From contig NZ_JAERRA010000001.1 of the NCBI RefSeq assembly GCF_016735685.1, positions 1,612,001 through 1,676,000 on the forward strand: a stretch of 64,000 bases of DNA, given 5' to 3'. Below are positions 1 to 11,253 of this stretch, piece after piece (position 1 is the first letter of the stretch; each line of letters starts with the position of its first letter). The notes under the pieces are model-generated. The model did not search any database. It saw only the letters and a list, made by a program, of their open reading frames with translations, and had not been told where the DNA came from. The DNA comes from Piscinibacter lacus (GTDB lineage Bacteria; Pseudomonadota; Gammaproteobacteria; Burkholderiales; Burkholderiaceae_C). A program made the translations under genes and the position numbers.

Positions 1-447
1 TTTGTCACCACCTCGGTGGACAAGCTGATCAACTGGTCGAAGACCGGTTCCCTGTGGCCGATGACCTTCGGCCTCGCATGCTGTGCGGTGGAGATGATGC
101 ATGCCGGTGCGGCACGCTACGACATCGACCGCTTCGGCATGCTGTTCCGGCCCAGCCCGCGACAGAGCGACCTGATGATCGTGGCCGGCACCTTGTGCAA
201 CAAGATGGCGCCTGCCCTTCGCAAGGTCTACGACCAGATGGCCGAGCCGCGCTGGGTGCTGTCGATGGGTAGTTGCGCGAACGGCGGCGGCTACTACCAC
301 TACAGCTACAGCGTGGTGCGCGGCTGCGACCGCATCGTGCCGGTCGATGTCTATGTGCCGGGCTGCCCGCCGACGGCCGAGGCCCTGCTCTACGGCATCC
401 TGCAATTGCAGGCCAAGATCCGCCGCGAGAACACCATCGCCCGCTGA
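1..447 (+). CDS. nuoB: NADH-quinone oxidoreductase subunit B (5' partial)
   Basis: Complex I subunit of the peripheral arm that carries the terminal 4Fe-4S cluster N2, from which electrons pass to quinone at the NuoB/NuoD interface. The frame is open from base 1, so the true start lies upstream of the window. The GTG near base 16 is internal. Visible family signatures are the tandem cysteines in GLACCAVEM, the [10 protein letters not shown] segment and the [11 protein letters not shown] motif, which together supply the four N2 ligands. It is followed 13 bases later by nuoC and opens the visible part of a nuoB-nuoN operon. nuoA should lie just before the window. Identity is certain; only the N-terminus is missing. 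Confidence 0.97.
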   Translation, partial: FVTTSVDKLINWSKTGSLWPMTFGLACCAVEMMHAGAARYDIDRFGMLFRPSPRQSDLMIVAGTLCNKMAPALRKVYDQMAEPRWVLSMGSCANGGGYYHYSYSVVRGCDRIVPVDVYVPGCPPTAEALLYGILQLQAKIRRENTIAR

Positions 448-460
448 AGCCTTGCCCACC

Positions 461-1072
461 ATGTCTCATCCCACCTTGGACACGCTGCAGGACGCGCTGC
501 GGTCGGTGCTCGGCGAGCGCCTGAGCTCGATCGTAGCCGACCGTGGCGAAGTCACCATCACCGTGCCGGCAGCCCGCTTGCTGGAAGCCGCCGAGCTGCT
601 GCGCGATGCGCCGGCCCTGCGCTTCGAGCAACTGATCGACCTGTGCGGCATGGACTACTCGCAGTACAAGGACGGCGCCTCGCCGCTGGCCGAAGGCCCG
701 CGCTATGCCGTCGTCGTGCACCTGCTGTCGGTCAGCCTCAACCAGCGCGTGCGCCTGCGGGTGTTCTGCCCCGAGGACGATCTGCCCATGGTCGCCTCGC
801 TCAACGGCATCTGGTCCTCGGCCAACTGGTTCGAGCGCGAGGCCTTCGATCTCTACGGCATCGTCTTCGACGGCCACGAGGACTTGCGCCGCATCCTGAC
901 CGACTACGGCTTCATCGGCCATCCCTTCCGCAAGGATTTCCCGACCCACGGTCACGTCGAGATGCGCTACGACCCCGAGCAGCAGCGCGTGATCTACCAG
1001 CCGGTGAGCATCGAGCTGCGCGAGATCACGCCCCGCATCGTCCGCGAGGACAAGTACGGCGGCCTGCACTGA
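461..1072 (+). CDS. nuoC: NADH-quinone oxidoreductase subunit C
   Basis: The 30-kDa-type subunit of the complex I peripheral arm, which contacts NuoD and NuoB and has no cofactor of its own. The protein is 203 residues from the ATG that begins MSHPTLDTL, a usual length for a stand-alone NuoC not fused to NuoD. The family core is clear: [17 protein letters not shown], then [19 protein letters not shown]. Longer in-frame extensions upstream overlap nuoB and were not used. It lies 13 bases after nuoB and 17 bases before nuoD, so it should be co-transcribed with them. Confidence 0.96.
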   Translation: MSHPTLDTLQDALRSVLGERLSSIVADRGEVTITVPAARLLEAAELLRDAPALRFEQLIDLCGMDYSQYKDGASPLAEGPRYAVVVHLLSVSLNQRVRLRVFCPEDDLPMVASLNGIWSSANWFEREAFDLYGIVFDGHEDLRRILTDYGFIGHPFRKDFPTHGHVEMRYDPEQQRVIYQPVSIELREITPRIVREDKYGGLH

Positions 1073-1089
1073 ACGGACCCGGCACGACC

Positions 1090-2343
1090 ATGGCTGAGAT
1101 CAAGAACTACACGCTGAACTTCGGTCCCCAGCACCCGGCCGCGCACGGCGTGCTGCGGCTGGTGCTTGAACTCGACGGCGAAGTCATCCAGCGCGCCGAC
1201 CCGCACATCGGCCTGCTGCATCGCGCCACCGAGAAGCTGGCCGAGTCGAAGACCTACATCCAGTCGCTGCCTTACATGGACCGGCTGGACTACGTCTCGA
1301 TGATGTGCAACGAGCATGCCTACTGCCTGGCCATCGAGAAGCTGATGGGCATCGAGGTGCCCGAGCGCGCGCAGTACATCCGCGTGATGTTCAGCGAGAT
1401 CACCCGCCTGCTCAACCACCTGCTCTGGCTGGGCTGCCACGGGCTGGACTGCGGCGCGATGAACATTCTCATCTACTGCTTCCGCGAGCGCGAGGACCTG
1501 TTCGACATGTACGAGGCGGTCTCGGGCGCGCGCATGCATGCGGCCTACTTCCGGCCGGGCGGCGTTTACCGCGACCTGCCCGACACCATGCCGCAGTACC
1601 AGGCCAGCAAGGTCCGCAATGCCAAGACCATCGCCCGCCTGAACGACAACCGCCAGGGCTCGCTGCTGGACTTCATCGACGACTTCAGCCGCCGCTTCCC
1701 GCCGCTGGTCGACGAGTACGAGACCCTGCTGACCGACAACCGCATCTGGAAGCAGCGCACCGTCGGCATCGGCGTGGTCACACCCGAGCGTGCGCTCAAC
1801 CTGGGCTTCACCGGCGCGATGCTGCGCGGCTCGGGCATCGCCTGGGACCTGCGCAAGCAGCAGCCCTATGACGTCTACGACCGGATGGATTTCGACATCC
1901 CGGTCGGCAAGACCGGCGACTGCTACGACCGCTACCTGGTCCGCATCGAGGAGATGCGCCAGTCCAACCGCATCATCCAGCAGTGCGTGGCCTGGCTGCG
2001 CGCCAACCCCGGTCCGGTCATCACCGAGAACCACAAGGTCGCGCCGCCCTCGCGGGTCGAGATGAAGAGCTCGATGGAGGAGCTGATCCACCACTTCAAG
2101 CTCTTCACCGAAGGCTTCCATGTGCCCGAGGGCGAGGCCTATGCCGCCGTCGAGCATCCGAAGGGCGAGTTCGGCATCTACCTCGTCAGCGACAGCGCCA
2201 ACAAGCCCTACCGCCTCAAGATCCGCGCGCCCGGCTTCGCCCACCTCGCGGCGATGGACGAGATGTCGCGCGGCCACATGATTGCCGATGCCGTGGCCGT
2301 GATCGGCACGATGGACATCGTCTTCGGCGAGATCGACCGCTGA
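1090..2343 (+). CDS. nuoD: NADH-quinone oxidoreductase subunit D
   Basis: The 49-kDa-type subunit of complex I, which forms much of the quinone-binding pocket next to cluster N2. The 417-residue product starts [20 protein letters not shown], with the conserved GPQHPAAHG near residue 12 and the [14 protein letters not shown] segment that follows. The C-terminal [19 protein letters not shown] and the [10 protein letters not shown] end match the family. The start is chosen because the conserved N-terminus begins there; the same frame is open far upstream within nuoC but without homology. It is separated from nuoC by 17 bases and from nuoE by 20. Confidence 0.97.
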   Translation: MAEIKNYTLNFGPQHPAAHGVLRLVLELDGEVIQRADPHIGLLHRATEKLAESKTYIQSLPYMDRLDYVSMMCNEHAYCLAIEKLMGIEVPERAQYIRVMFSEITRLLNHLLWLGCHGLDCGAMNILIYCFREREDLFDMYEAVSGARMHAAYFRPGGVYRDLPDTMPQYQASKVRNAKTIARLNDNRQGSLLDFIDDFSRRFPPLVDEYETLLTDNRIWKQRTVGIGVVTPERALNLGFTGAMLRGSGIAWDLRKQQPYDVYDRMDFDIPVGKTGDCYDRYLVRIEEMRQSNRIIQQCVAWLRANPGPVITENHKVAPPSRVEMKSSMEELIHHFKLFTEGFHVPEGEAYAAVEHPKGEFGIYLVSDSANKPYRLKIRAPGFAHLAAMDEMSRGHMIADAVAVIGTMDIVFGEIDR

Positions 2344-2363
2344 CCCCGCACGAGACAAGCGCG

Positions 2364-2879
2364 ATGAGCTTCTTCAGTGATGACACGCTGGCCCGCTTCG
2401 AACGCGAGGCCGCCAAGTACCCGCCCGAGCAGCGCCAGTCGGCCGTGATGGCCTGCCTGGCCATCGTCCAGCAGGAACAGGGCTGGGTGAGCCAGGATGC
2501 CGAGGTGGCGCTGGCGGCCGTGCTCGGCATGGCGCCGATCGCGGTGCATGAGGTCACGACCTTCTACAACATGTACAACCAGCAGCCGGTGGGCCGCTAC
2601 AAGCTCAACGTCTGCACCAACCTGCCCTGCCAGCTTCGCGAAGGGCAGACCGCGCTCGAGCATGTCTGCAAGCGCCTGGGCGTCGAGCCCTACGGCAGCA
2701 CGGCCGACGGCGTCTTCACCGTGCAGCCCAGCGAATGCCTGGGCGCCTGCGCCGATGCGCCGGTGATGCTGCTCAACGACCGCGAGATGCTGAGCTTCAT
2801 GCATGCCGAGCGGCTCGACGAGCTGCTGGCGATGTGCGCGGCCGAGGCGGCCACCGCCACGGCGAAGTCCGGTCAGTAA
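2364..2879 (+). CDS. nuoE: NADH-quinone oxidoreductase subunit E
   Basis: The 24-kDa-type, thioredoxin-fold subunit of the NADH dehydrogenase module, carrying the 2Fe-2S cluster N1a. The product has 171 residues from [13 protein letters not shown]. The four cluster ligands are visible as CTNLPC in the middle and ECLGAC toward the C-terminus. A short Ala/Thr-rich tail follows the family core. The start is the first ATG after nuoD in this frame that gives the expected N-terminus ([19 protein letters not shown]). It is followed 13 bases later by nuoF, its direct partner in the complex. Confidence 0.96.
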   Translation: MSFFSDDTLARFEREAAKYPPEQRQSAVMACLAIVQQEQGWVSQDAEVALAAVLGMAPIAVHEVTTFYNMYNQQPVGRYKLNVCTNLPCQLREGQTALEHVCKRLGVEPYGSTADGVFTVQPSECLGACADAPVMLLNDREMLSFMHAERLDELLAMCAAEAATATAKSGQ

Positions 2880-2892
2880 GAGGCACCCCCCG

Positions 2893-4257
2893 ATGAGCAC
2901 GCTGGATCTGTCGAAGTTCAAGGCCACCGGCCGCGAGACCTGCTTCCACGGTCGCCACATCGAGCCGCAGATCTATGCCGGCCTCGATGGCACGAACTGG
3001 CATCTGCAGGACTACGTCGCCCGCGGCGGCTATGTGGCCCTGCGCCGCCTGCTGACCGGCCTGATGCCGGACGGCACGCAGGGCGAGCCGATGACGCCCG
3101 AGCAACTGATTGCCGAGGTCAAGTCCAGCGGCCTGCGCGGCCGCGGCGGTGCCGGCTTCCCGACCGGGCTGAAGTGGAGCTTCATGCCGCGCGCCCTGCC
3201 GGTGCAGAAGTACCTGGTCTGCAATTCGGACGAGGGCGAGCCGGGCACCTGCAAGGACCGCGACATCCTGATGTTCAACCCCCATGCCGTGATCGAAGGC
3301 ATGGCCATCGCGGCCTACGCCATGGGCATCAGCGTGGGCTACAACTACATCCACGGCGAGATCTTCGAGGTCTACGAGCGCTTCGAGGCGGCGCTGGAAG
3401 AGGCCCGCGCCGCCGGCTTCCTGGGTGACCACATCCTCGGCAGCAAGCACAGCTTCCAACTGCATGCCGCCCATGGCTTCGGCGCCTACATCTGCGGCGA
3501 GGAAACGGCGCTGCTCGAATCGCTGGAAGGCAAGAAGGGCCAGCCGCGCTTCAAGCCGCCTTTCCCGGCGAGCTTCGGGCTCTATGGCAAGCCGACGACG
3601 ATCAACAACACCGAGACCTTCGCGGCCGTGCCCTGGATCGTTCGCCACGGCGGCGAGGCCTATCTGAAGGTCGGCAAGCCCAACAACGGCGGCACCAAGA
3701 TCTTCTCGATGGTCGGTGACGTCGAGCGCCCCGGCAACTACGAGGTGCCGATGGGCACGCCCTTCAGCACCCTGCTTGAACTCGCCGGCGGTGTGAAGGG
3801 CGGCAGGAAGCTCAAGGCCGTGATCCCCGGCGGCTCCTCGGCCCCGGTGCTGCCGGCGGACCTGATGATGGCCTGCACGATGGACTACGACTCGATCGCC
3901 AAGGCGGGCTCGATGCTGGGCTCGGGCGCCGTGATCGTGATGGACGAGACCCGCTGCATGGTCAAGAGCCTGCTGCGCCTGTCCTACTTCTACCAGCACG
4001 AAAGCTGCGGCCAGTGCACGCCCTGCCGCGAAGGCACCGGCTGGCTGTGGCGCATGGTCGATCGCATCGAGCACGGCCGCGGCCGGCCCGAGGACCTCGT
4101 CATGCTCGACAGCGTGGCCGAGAACATCATGGGCCGCACCATCTGTGCGCTGGGCGACGCGGCGGCCATGCCGGTCCGCGCGATGCTCAAGCACTTCCGC
4201 GACGAATTCGCCCACCACATCGAGCACAAGACCTGCATGGTCTCCGTGCCGGCCTGA
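2893..4257 (+). CDS. nuoF: NADH-quinone oxidoreductase subunit F
   Basis: NADH- and FMN-binding subunit of complex I, where NADH is oxidised. The protein is 454 residues. The glycine-rich FMN/NADH site [17 protein letters not shown] is seen near residue 80, then [15 protein letters not shown], and the N3 4Fe-4S motif [15 protein letters not shown] toward the C-terminus. The upstream open frame runs back into nuoE, but homology begins at [15 protein letters not shown], so that ATG is used. It sits between nuoE and nuoG in the standard order. Confidence 0.97.
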   Translation: MSTLDLSKFKATGRETCFHGRHIEPQIYAGLDGTNWHLQDYVARGGYVALRRLLTGLMPDGTQGEPMTPEQLIAEVKSSGLRGRGGAGFPTGLKWSFMPRALPVQKYLVCNSDEGEPGTCKDRDILMFNPHAVIEGMAIAAYAMGISVGYNYIHGEIFEVYERFEAALEEARAAGFLGDHILGSKHSFQLHAAHGFGAYICGEETALLESLEGKKGQPRFKPPFPASFGLYGKPTTINNTETFAAVPWIVRHGGEAYLKVGKPNNGGTKIFSMVGDVERPGNYEVPMGTPFSTLLELAGGVKGGRKLKAVIPGGSSAPVLPADLMMACTMDYDSIAKAGSMLGSGAVIVMDETRCMVKSLLRLSYFYQHESCGQCTPCREGTGWLWRMVDRIEHGRGRPEDLVMLDSVAENIMGRTICALGDAAAMPVRAMLKHFRDEFAHHIEHKTCMVSVPA

Positions 4258-4285
4258 GTCGACCACGGCGCATCGCAGCAAGAAC

Positions 4286-6619
4286 ATGGTTGAAATCGAA
4301 CTCGACGGCCGCAAGGTCGAGGTGGCCGAAGGCAGCATGGTGATCCAGGCCGCCGAACGCAACGGCACCTACATCCCGCACTTCTGTTATCACAAGAAGC
4401 TGTCCGTGGCGGCCAACTGCCGCATGTGCCTGGTGGAGATCGAGAAGGCGCCCAAGCCCATGCCGGCCTGCGCGACCCCGGTCACCCAGGGCATGATCGT
4501 CCGCACCAAGAGCGACAAGGCCGTCAAGGCCCAGCAGTCGGTCATGGAGTTCCTGCTGATCAACCATCCGCTGGACTGCCCGATCTGCGACCAGGGCGGC
4601 GAATGCCAGTTGCAGGACCTGGCGGTCGGCTACGGCAAGTCCGCCTCGCGCTACGAAGAGGACAAGCGCGTGGTCTTCCGCAAGGACGTCGGCCCGCTGA
4701 TCTCCATGGAGGAGATGAGCCGCTGCATCCACTGCACCCGCTGCGTGCGCTTCGGCCAGGAAGTGGCCGGCGTGATGGAGCTGGGCATGGTCCACCGCGG
4801 CGAGCACAGCGAGATCACCACCATCACCGGCGGCACGGTCGACAGCGAGCTCTCGGGCAACATGATCGACCTCTGCCCGGTCGGCGCCCTCACCAGCAAG
4901 CCCTTCCGCTACAGCGCCCGCACCTGGGAGCTGTCGCGCCGCAAGAGCGTGAGCCCGCATGACAGCACCGGCGCCAATCTCGTCGTGCAGGTCAAGGCCG
5001 GCCAGGTGCTGCGCGTGCTGCCGCTGGAGAACGAGGCCGTCAACGAGTGCTGGATCGCCGACCGCGACCGCTTCAGCTACGAGGCCCTGAACAGCCCGGC
5101 GCGCCTCAAGCAGCCGATGATCAAGCAGGGCGGCGAATGGCTGGCCACCGACTGGACCACCGCGCTGGAGTACGTCGCCAACGGCCTCAAGGGCGTGAAG
5201 GCCGAGCATGGCGCCGCCGCCATCGGCGCGCTGGCCAGCCCGCATGCCACCGTCGAGGAACTGCATCTTCTGGCCCAGTTGGTGCGCGGCCTGGGCAGCG
5301 ACAACATCGACCACCGCCTGCGCCAGACCGACCCGGCGCTGGCCGCAGCGGCCGGCCAGGCGCTCTGGCTGGGCCTGCCGATCGCCGAGCTGTCGAGCCT
5401 CGACACCGCTTTCGTGGTGGGCTCCTTCCTGCGCAAGGATCATCCCCTCTTCGCCCTGCGACTGCGCCATGCTGCGCTGCGCGGCGCGGCCGTCCACGGC
5501 CTCAACGGCGTGGCCGAGGACTGGGCCCTGCCGAGCGCGAGCCGCTGGGTGGCCGCCCCTTCGGACTGGGCCCAGGCCCTGGCCGGCGTGGCCGCCGCGA
5601 TCGCCCAGGCCAAGGGCCTGAGCGCGCCCTTCGCCGTCAGCCCCTGCGCGCGAGCCCGGGCCGTGGCCGACAGCCTGCTGGCCGGCCAGCGCAAGGCCGT
5701 GCTGCTGGGCAATGCCGCCACCCAGCATCCGCAGGCTGCGGCGCTGCTGGGCCTGGCCCGATGGATTGCCGAGCAGACCGGTGCCAGCTTCGGCGTGCTG
5801 GGCGAGGCGGCCAACAGCGTCGGCGCTCAACTGGTCGGCGCCCAGCCGGCCGCGGACGGCCTGACGGCCGCCGCCATGCTGGGCCATGCCCCGCGCAAGG
5901 CCCTGCTGCTGCTGAACACCGAGCCGGTGCTTGATGGCGCCGATGCCGCGGCCGCCCGCGCCGCGCTGTCGGCCGCGCAGATGGTCGTGTCCCTCTCGCC
6001 CTTCGCCGACGCGAACACCGCCTTCGCCGACGTGCTGCTGCCCATCGCCCCCTTCAGCGAGACCTCCGGCACCTTCGTGAATGCCGAAGGCCGCGTGCAG
6101 AGCTTCCACGGCGTGGTCAAGCCCCTGGCCGACACCCGCCCGGCCTGGAAGGTGCTGCGCGTGCTGGGCGCCATGCTGGGCCTGCCGGGCTTCAGCGCCG
6201 AGAGCAGCGAGGAGGTCAAGGCCGCCGCCCTGGGCGATCTGGCCGCGCTGCCCGCCCGCCTCAGCAATGCCCTGGCCTTGCCGGCCAGCATCGGCACCGG
6301 CCCGCTGGCCGACCGTGGCTTGCAGCGCCTGCCCGAGGTGCCGATCTACGCCACCGACAGCTTGGTCCGCCGAGCCCCCGCGCTGCTGGCCACGGCCGAT
6401 GGCCGCGCACCGCGTGTCGGCCTGTCGCCGGCCACCTGGGCCGCGCTTGGCCTGCAAGCAGGCGACCGGGTCCGTGTCACCCAGGGGGCTGCCCAGGCCG
6501 TGCTGCCTGCCGAGCAGGAAGCCACGCTGGCCGAGGGCTGCGTCCGCTTGCCCGCAGGCCATGCCGACACCGCCGCCCTGGGTGCGATGAGCGGCACGGT
6601 CCGCGTCGAGAAGGCTTGA
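4286..6619 (+). CDS. nuoG: NADH-quinone oxidoreductase subunit G
   Basis: Large electron-wire subunit of the complex I peripheral arm. The 777-residue product begins with a 2Fe-2S ferredoxin domain ([20 protein letters not shown], then CLVEIEK), followed by [15 protein letters not shown] and the 4Fe-4S pattern [10 protein letters not shown]. The C-terminal two thirds is the molybdopterin-oxidoreductase-like domain that has lost its cofactor in complex I; it is Ala/Leu-rich and shortened relative to enterobacterial NuoG, as is usual for betaproteobacteria. The start [13 protein letters not shown] is the first residue of the ferredoxin fold. It is flanked by nuoF and nuoH. Confidence 0.96.
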   Translation: MVEIELDGRKVEVAEGSMVIQAAERNGTYIPHFCYHKKLSVAANCRMCLVEIEKAPKPMPACATPVTQGMIVRTKSDKAVKAQQSVMEFLLINHPLDCPICDQGGECQLQDLAVGYGKSASRYEEDKRVVFRKDVGPLISMEEMSRCIHCTRCVRFGQEVAGVMELGMVHRGEHSEITTITGGTVDSELSGNMIDLCPVGALTSKPFRYSARTWELSRRKSVSPHDSTGANLVVQVKAGQVLRVLPLENEAVNECWIADRDRFSYEALNSPARLKQPMIKQGGEWLATDWTTALEYVANGLKGVKAEHGAAAIGALASPHATVEELHLLAQLVRGLGSDNIDHRLRQTDPALAAAAGQALWLGLPIAELSSLDTAFVVGSFLRKDHPLFALRLRHAALRGAAVHGLNGVAEDWALPSASRWVAAPSDWAQALAGVAAAIAQAKGLSAPFAVSPCARARAVADSLLAGQRKAVLLGNAATQHPQAAALLGLARWIAEQTGASFGVLGEAANSVGAQLVGAQPAADGLTAAAMLGHAPRKALLLLNTEPVLDGADAAAARAALSAAQMVVSLSPFADANTAFADVLLPIAPFSETSGTFVNAEGRVQSFHGVVKPLADTRPAWKVLRVLGAMLGLPGFSAESSEEVKAAALGDLAALPARLSNALALPASIGTGPLADRGLQRLPEVPIYATDSLVRRAPALLATADGRAPRVGLSPATWAALGLQAGDRVRVTQGAAQAVLPAEQEATLAEGCVRLPAGHADTAALGAMSGTVRVEKA

Positions 6620-6635
6620 GGAAAGGCACCCCACC

Positions 6636-7700
6636 ATGCTCGAACTCATGCAAAGCACCGGCAGCTCGCTCCTCGGGGGCGCTTGGCTGGTCGTCTGGAC
6701 CCTGATCAAGATCGTCGCCCTGCTGCTGCCGCTGATGGGCTGCGTGGCCTACCTGACGCTGTGGGAGCGCAAGGCCATCGGCTGGTCGCAGATCCGGCCG
6801 GGTCCCAACCGGGTCGGGCCCTATGGCCTGCTGACCCCGATCGCCGATGCGGTGAAGCTGATCTTCAAGGAGATCATCATCCCGACGGCGGCCAACAAGG
6901 GCCTGTTCTTCCTCGGCCCCATCATGACCATCATGCCGGCCCTGGCGGCCTGGGCGGTCGTGCCCTTCGGCCCCGAGGTCGCGCTGGCCAACATCAATGC
7001 CGGCCTGCTCTACCTGATGGCGATCATGTCGCTCGAGGTCTACGGCGTGATCATCGCCGGCTGGGCCTCGAACTCGAAGTACGCCTTCCTGGGGGCCATG
7101 CGCGCCTCGGCGCAGATGGTCAGCTACGAGATCGCGATGGGCTTCGCGCTCGTCGTCGTGCTGATGATCTCGGGCTCGCTGAACGTCACCGAGATCGTGT
7201 TGAAGCAGGACGTCGGCCAGTTCGCCGACATGGGCCTGAACTTCCTGAGCTGGAACTGGCTGCCGCTCTTCCCCATCTTCATCGTCTATTTCATCTCCGG
7301 CTTGGCCGAGACCAACCGCCATCCCTTCGACGTGGTGGAAGGCGAGTCGGAGATCGTGGCCGGCCACATGATCGAGTACTCCGGGATGTCGTTCGCGATG
7401 TTCTTCCTGGCCGAGTACGCGAACATGATCCTGGTGTCGATCCTGGCCGTCACGCTCTTCCTGGGCGGCTGGCTGCCGCCCATCGACAGCGCCGTCTTCA
7501 ACTGGATCCCGGGCTGGATCTGGCTGGGCTTGAAGACCTTCGTCGTCGTGACGATGTTCCTGTGGGTCCGCGCCACCTTCCCGCGCTTCCGCTACGACCA
7601 GATCATGCGTCTGGGCTGGAAGATCTTCATTCCCGTGACCCTGGTCTGGCTGGTGGTGGTCGGCCTTTGGATCCAGTCCCCGTTCAACATCTGGAAGTAA
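6636..7700 (+). CDS. nuoH: NADH-quinone oxidoreductase subunit H
   Basis: Membrane subunit at the junction between the peripheral and membrane arms; it lines the quinone chamber and the first proton path. The 354-residue product has about eight hydrophobic segments. Signatures include [19 protein letters not shown] near residue 45 and [18 protein letters not shown], a conserved acidic loop next to the quinone site. The GAGGAAAG upstream of the ATG is a plausible ribosome binding site. It lies 16 bases after nuoG and 13 before nuoI. Confidence 0.97.
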   Translation: MLELMQSTGSSLLGGAWLVVWTLIKIVALLLPLMGCVAYLTLWERKAIGWSQIRPGPNRVGPYGLLTPIADAVKLIFKEIIIPTAANKGLFFLGPIMTIMPALAAWAVVPFGPEVALANINAGLLYLMAIMSLEVYGVIIAGWASNSKYAFLGAMRASAQMVSYEIAMGFALVVVLMISGSLNVTEIVLKQDVGQFADMGLNFLSWNWLPLFPIFIVYFISGLAETNRHPFDVVEGESEIVAGHMIEYSGMSFAMFFLAEYANMILVSILAVTLFLGGWLPPIDSAVFNWIPGWIWLGLKTFVVVTMFLWVRATFPRFRYDQIMRLGWKIFIPVTLVWLVVVGLWIQSPFNIWK

Positions 7701-7713
7701 GGGCAGGACCGCC

Positions 7714-8211
7714 ATGACCACCCTCGCATCGATCAAGGACTTCTTCAGCAGCTTCCTGCTGCTGGAACTGTTCAAGGGCCTGAAGCTGACCGGCAAGCAT
7801 TTCCTCTCGCCGACCATCACCGTCCAGTTCCCGGAAGAGAAGACCCCGCAGAGCCCGCGCTTCCGCGGCCTGCATGCGCTGCGCCGCTACGAGAACGGCG
7901 AGGAGCGCTGCATCGCCTGCAAGCTCTGCGAGGCGGTTTGCCCGGCCATGGCCATCACCATCGAATCCGAAGTGCGTGACGACGGCAGCCGCCGCACCAC
8001 GCGCTATGACATCGACCTGACCAAGTGCATCTTCTGCGGCTTCTGCGAGGAGAGCTGCCCGGTCGACTCGATCGTCGAGACCCACATCTTCGAGTACCAC
8101 GGCGAGAAGCGCGGCGACCTGTACTTCACCAAGGACATGCTGCTGGCGGTCGGTGACCGCTACGAGCCCGTGATCGCCGCCAGCAAGGCCGCGGACGCGC
8201 GCTACCGCTGA
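7714..8211 (+). CDS. nuoI: NADH-quinone oxidoreductase subunit I
   Basis: Ferredoxin-like subunit carrying clusters N6a and N6b that hand electrons to NuoB. The product is 165 residues. Both 4Fe-4S motifs are intact: [16 protein letters not shown] and [16 protein letters not shown]. An amphipathic N-terminal helix ([19 protein letters not shown]) precedes the iron-sulphur core and matches the membrane-associating region of the family. Spacing to nuoH is 13 bases. Confidence 0.97.
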   Translation: MTTLASIKDFFSSFLLLELFKGLKLTGKHFLSPTITVQFPEEKTPQSPRFRGLHALRRYENGEERCIACKLCEAVCPAMAITIESEVRDDGSRRTTRYDIDLTKCIFCGFCEESCPVDSIVETHIFEYHGEKRGDLYFTKDMLLAVGDRYEPVIAASKAADARYR

Positions 8212-8236
8212 AGAAGAGGCCTGCCAACGCCCTGCC

Positions 8237-8884
8237 ATGACGACCCCCACCGCGCTCTTCTACCTCTTCGCGGCCGTGCTGCTGTTTGCAGCCTTCCGCG
8301 TCATCACCGCCCGCAGCTCGGTTCATGCTGCGCTCTATCTGGTGCTGGCCTTCTTCAATGCGGCCTGCGTCTGGATGCTGCTGGAGGCTGAGTTCCTCGC
8401 GATCACCCTGGTGCTGGTCTACGTCGGCGCGGTGATGGTGCTCTTCCTCTTCGTCGTGATGATGCTCGACGGCAACCTCGACCGCAGCCGCACCGGCTTC
8501 TGGAAGCATGTGCCGCTGGCGGCCGCGGTCGGCCTGGTCATCGCCTTCGAGATGGCGGCGGTGCTGCTCGGCGGCTTCCGCCTTAGCGATGCCCCCGAAG
8601 CCACGGCCGAAGCCGTGAGCCTGGGCAACACCAAGCTGCTTGGCATCGCCATCTACACCGACTACCTCTACCCGCTGCAGATCGCTGCCGTGCTGCTGCT
8701 GGTGGCCATCATCGCCGCCATCGCGCTGACGCTGCGTCGCCGCAAGGACAGCCGCTACATCGACCCGGGCGACCAGGTCCGCGTGAAGAAGGCCGACCGC
8801 CTCAGCATCCTGAAGATGGCGCCCACCGTGGCGAGCCCGCCGTCCGAGGCGCCCGCCCCCGGCCCCGAAGGAGCCGCCCGATGA
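8237..8884 (+). CDS. nuoJ: NADH-quinone oxidoreductase subunit J
   Basis: Membrane-arm subunit of complex I with about five transmembrane segments, taking part in the conformational coupling path. The 215-residue product includes the family stretch [18 protein letters not shown] in the third helix. The last 40 residues after the final helix are a hydrophilic, Pro/Ala-rich cytoplasmic tail that is longer than in enterobacterial NuoJ. The gene ends in an ATGA overlap with nuoK, so translation of the two is probably coupled. Confidence 0.96.
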   Translation: MTTPTALFYLFAAVLLFAAFRVITARSSVHAALYLVLAFFNAACVWMLLEAEFLAITLVLVYVGAVMVLFLFVVMMLDGNLDRSRTGFWKHVPLAAAVGLVIAFEMAAVLLGGFRLSDAPEATAEAVSLGNTKLLGIAIYTDYLYPLQIAAVLLLVAIIAAIALTLRRRKDSRYIDPGDQVRVKKADRLSILKMAPTVASPPSEAPAPGPEGAAR

Positions 8885-9189
8885 CCCTCACCCTCGGCCA
8901 CTACCTCTCGCTGGGCGCGATGCTGTTCGCGCTGTCGGTGATCGGCATCTTCCTGAACCGCAAGAACCTGATCGTGCTGCTGATGGCCATCGAGCTGATG
9001 CTGCTGGCAGTCAACCTGAACTTCGTCGCCTTCTCGCACTTCCTGGGCGACATGGCGGGTCAGGTCTTCGTGTTCTTCATCCTCACCGTCGCCGCGGCCG
9101 AATCGGCGATCGGCCTGGCCATCCTCGTCGTGCTGTTCCGCAACCGCGCGACGATCGACGTCAACGAGCTGGACACGCTCAAGGGCTGA
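8881..9189 (+). CDS. nuoK: NADH-quinone oxidoreductase subunit K
   Basis: Small membrane subunit (102 residues, three helices) homologous to MrpC. The two conserved membrane glutamates used in proton transfer are visible in [16 protein letters not shown] and in the [13 protein letters not shown] helix. It starts on the ATG that overlaps the nuoJ stop by four bases. Length and helix pattern match the family exactly. Confidence 0.97.
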   Translation: MTLTLGHYLSLGAMLFALSVIGIFLNRKNLIVLLMAIELMLLAVNLNFVAFSHFLGDMAGQVFVFFILTVAAAESAIGLAILVVLFRNRATIDVNELDTLKG

Positions 9190-9222
9190 GTCCCTGACCC
9201 CGCCTACGAAGCCTCGCACACG

Positions 9223-11232
9223 ATGTCCCAACTCTCCACCTCGATGCTGCTTGCGGTGCCGCTGGCCCCGCTGGCCGGCGCCGTGCTCGCCGGCCTGTTC
9301 GGCAAGACCCTCGGTCGCCGCGGTTCGCATGTCGCCACCATCCTCGGCGTCGCCATCGCCTTCCTGATCTCGGCCTGGGTGCTCAAGCTCGTCGCTGTCG
9401 ACGGCGCCCGCTACAACGAGACGATCTACCAGTGGATGACGCTGGGCCAGCTCGTCATGGAGGTCGGCTTCCTGGTCGATGGCCTCACCGCGATGATGAT
9501 GGTCGTCGTGACCTTCGTTTCGCTGATGGTCCACATTTACACCATCGGCTACATGGAAGAGGACGCCGGCTACCAGCGCTTCTTCGCCTACATCTCGCTC
9601 TTCACCTTCAGCATGCTGATGCTGGTGATGAGCAACAACATGCTCCAGCTTTTCTTCGGCTGGGAAGCGGTGGGTCTGGTCAGCTACCTGCTGATCGGCT
9701 TCTGGTACACCAAGCCGACGGCGATCTTCGCCAACATGAAGGCCTTTCTGGTCAACCGGGTCGGTGACTTCGGCTTCATCCTGGGCATCGGCCTGCTGCT
9801 GGCCTACACCGGCTCGCTGAACTATGTCGAGGTCTTCGAGAAGAAGGACGAGCTGGCCGCGCTGGCCTTCCCCGGCACCGACTGGGCGCTGCTGACCGTG
9901 GCCTGCATCTGCCTCTTCATCGGCGCGATGGGCAAGAGCGCGCAGTTCCCGCTGCATGTCTGGCTGCCCGACTCGATGGAGGGCCCGACGCCGATCTCCG
10001 CGCTGATCCATGCCGCCACCATGGTGACGGCCGGCATCTTCATGGTCGCGCGCTTATCGCCACTGTTCGAGCTGAGCGACACCGCGCTCAACTTCGTGAT
10101 GGTCATCGGCGCGATCACGGCCCTGTTCATGGGCTTCCTCGGCATCATCCAGAACGACATCAAGCGCGTGGTCGCGTACTCGACGCTGTCTCAGCTCGGC
10201 TACATGACGGTCGCGCTCGGCGCCTCGGCGTACTCCGTGGCGGTCTTCCACCTGATGACCCATGCCTTCTTCAAGGCGCTGCTCTTCCTGGGGGCAGGCT
10301 CGGTCATCATCGGCATGCACCACGATCAGGACATCCGCAACATGGGCGGCCTGTGGAAGCGCATGCCCATCACCTGGATCACCTCGCTGCTGGGTTCGCT
10401 GGCGCTGATCGGCACGCCGCTGTTCGCTGGCTTCTACTCGAAGGACAGCATCATCCTGGCGGTCGAGGCCAGCACCCTGCCGGCCGCCGGCTTCGCCACC
10501 TTTGCCGTGGTGGCTGGCGTCTTCGTCACGGCCTTCTACAGCTTCCGCATGTACTTCCTGGTCTTCCATGGCCAGGAGCGCTTCCATCACAAGCCCTTCC
10601 CGGGCGAGCACGACCACCACGACGATAACCACGGCCACCACGAGCCGCATGTGCCGCATGAGTCGCCCTGGGTCGTGACCCTGCCGCTGGTGCTGCTGGC
10701 CATTCCCTCGGTCGTGATCGGCTACCTGAGCATCGAGCCCATGCTGTTCGGCAACTTCCTGGCCGATGCGATCACCGTCGACGCGAGCAAGCATCCCGCC
10801 ATGGCCGACCTGGCCGCGCACTTCCACGGCGCCTTCGCCATGGCCGTTCACGGCCTCCAGACCCTGCCTTTCTGGCTGGCGCTCGGCGGCGTGGTGACGG
10901 CCTGGGTCTTCTACCTGAAGCTGCCGGCCATCCCGGCGGCCTTCGATGCCCGCCTCGGTGCGCTGCGCCGTGTGCTGGAGAACAAGTACTACATGGACGC
11001 GATCAACGAGAAGGTCTTCGCGGCAGGGGCCCGCGGCCTCGGTCGCGTGCTGTGGAAGGGCGGTGACGTGGCCTTCATCGACGGCCTGCTTGTCAACGGC
11101 CCCGCCCGTCTGGTCGGCTGGATCGCGCAGCGGGTGCGCACGCTCCAGACCGGTTTCATCTACCACTACGCGCTGGTGATGATCGTCGGCGTGTTCGTCC
11201 TGCTGACCTGGTTCGTGCGTTTCGGGCGCTGA
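9223..11232 (+). CDS. nuoL: NADH-quinone oxidoreductase subunit L
   Basis: Antiporter-like, proton-pumping subunit at the distal end of the membrane arm. The 669-residue product has the conserved core LFFGWEAVGLVSYLLIGFW, then GKSAQFPLHVWLPDSMEGPT with the key lysine, and the long C-terminal region that holds the lateral helix. One cytoplasmic loop near residues 460-480 is unusually His/Asp-rich (around bases 10606-10660). Start ATG follows nuoK by 33 bases. The organisation is standard. Confidence 0.97.
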   Translation: MSQLSTSMLLAVPLAPLAGAVLAGLFGKTLGRRGSHVATILGVAIAFLISAWVLKLVAVDGARYNETIYQWMTLGQLVMEVGFLVDGLTAMMMVVVTFVSLMVHIYTIGYMEEDAGYQRFFAYISLFTFSMLMLVMSNNMLQLFFGWEAVGLVSYLLIGFWYTKPTAIFANMKAFLVNRVGDFGFILGIGLLLAYTGSLNYVEVFEKKDELAALAFPGTDWALLTVACICLFIGAMGKSAQFPLHVWLPDSMEGPTPISALIHAATMVTAGIFMVARLSPLFELSDTALNFVMVIGAITALFMGFLGIIQNDIKRVVAYSTLSQLGYMTVALGASAYSVAVFHLMTHAFFKALLFLGAGSVIIGMHHDQDIRNMGGLWKRMPITWITSLLGSLALIGTPLFAGFYSKDSIILAVEASTLPAAGFATFAVVAGVFVTAFYSFRMYFLVFHGQERFHHKPFPGEHDHHDDNHGHHEPHVPHESPWVVTLPLVLLAIPSVVIGYLSIEPMLFGNFLADAITVDASKHPAMADLAAHFHGAFAMAVHGLQTLPFWLALGGVVTAWVFYLKLPAIPAAFDARLGALRRVLENKYYMDAINEKVFAAGARGLGRVLWKGGDVAFIDGLLVNGPARLVGWIAQRVRTLQTGFIYHYALVMIVGVFVLLTWFVRFGR

Positions 11233-11253
11233 GCGGGCAACAAGAAGAAGAAC

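Noticed and set aside
29..1069. Long minus-strand open frames opposite the nuo genes (also 994-2358, 4187-6709, 10054-13026, 12662-14671)
   Set aside because: They lie wholly opposite conserved nuo genes and have His/Asp/Arg/Gln-rich composition typical of antisense frames in GC-rich DNA.
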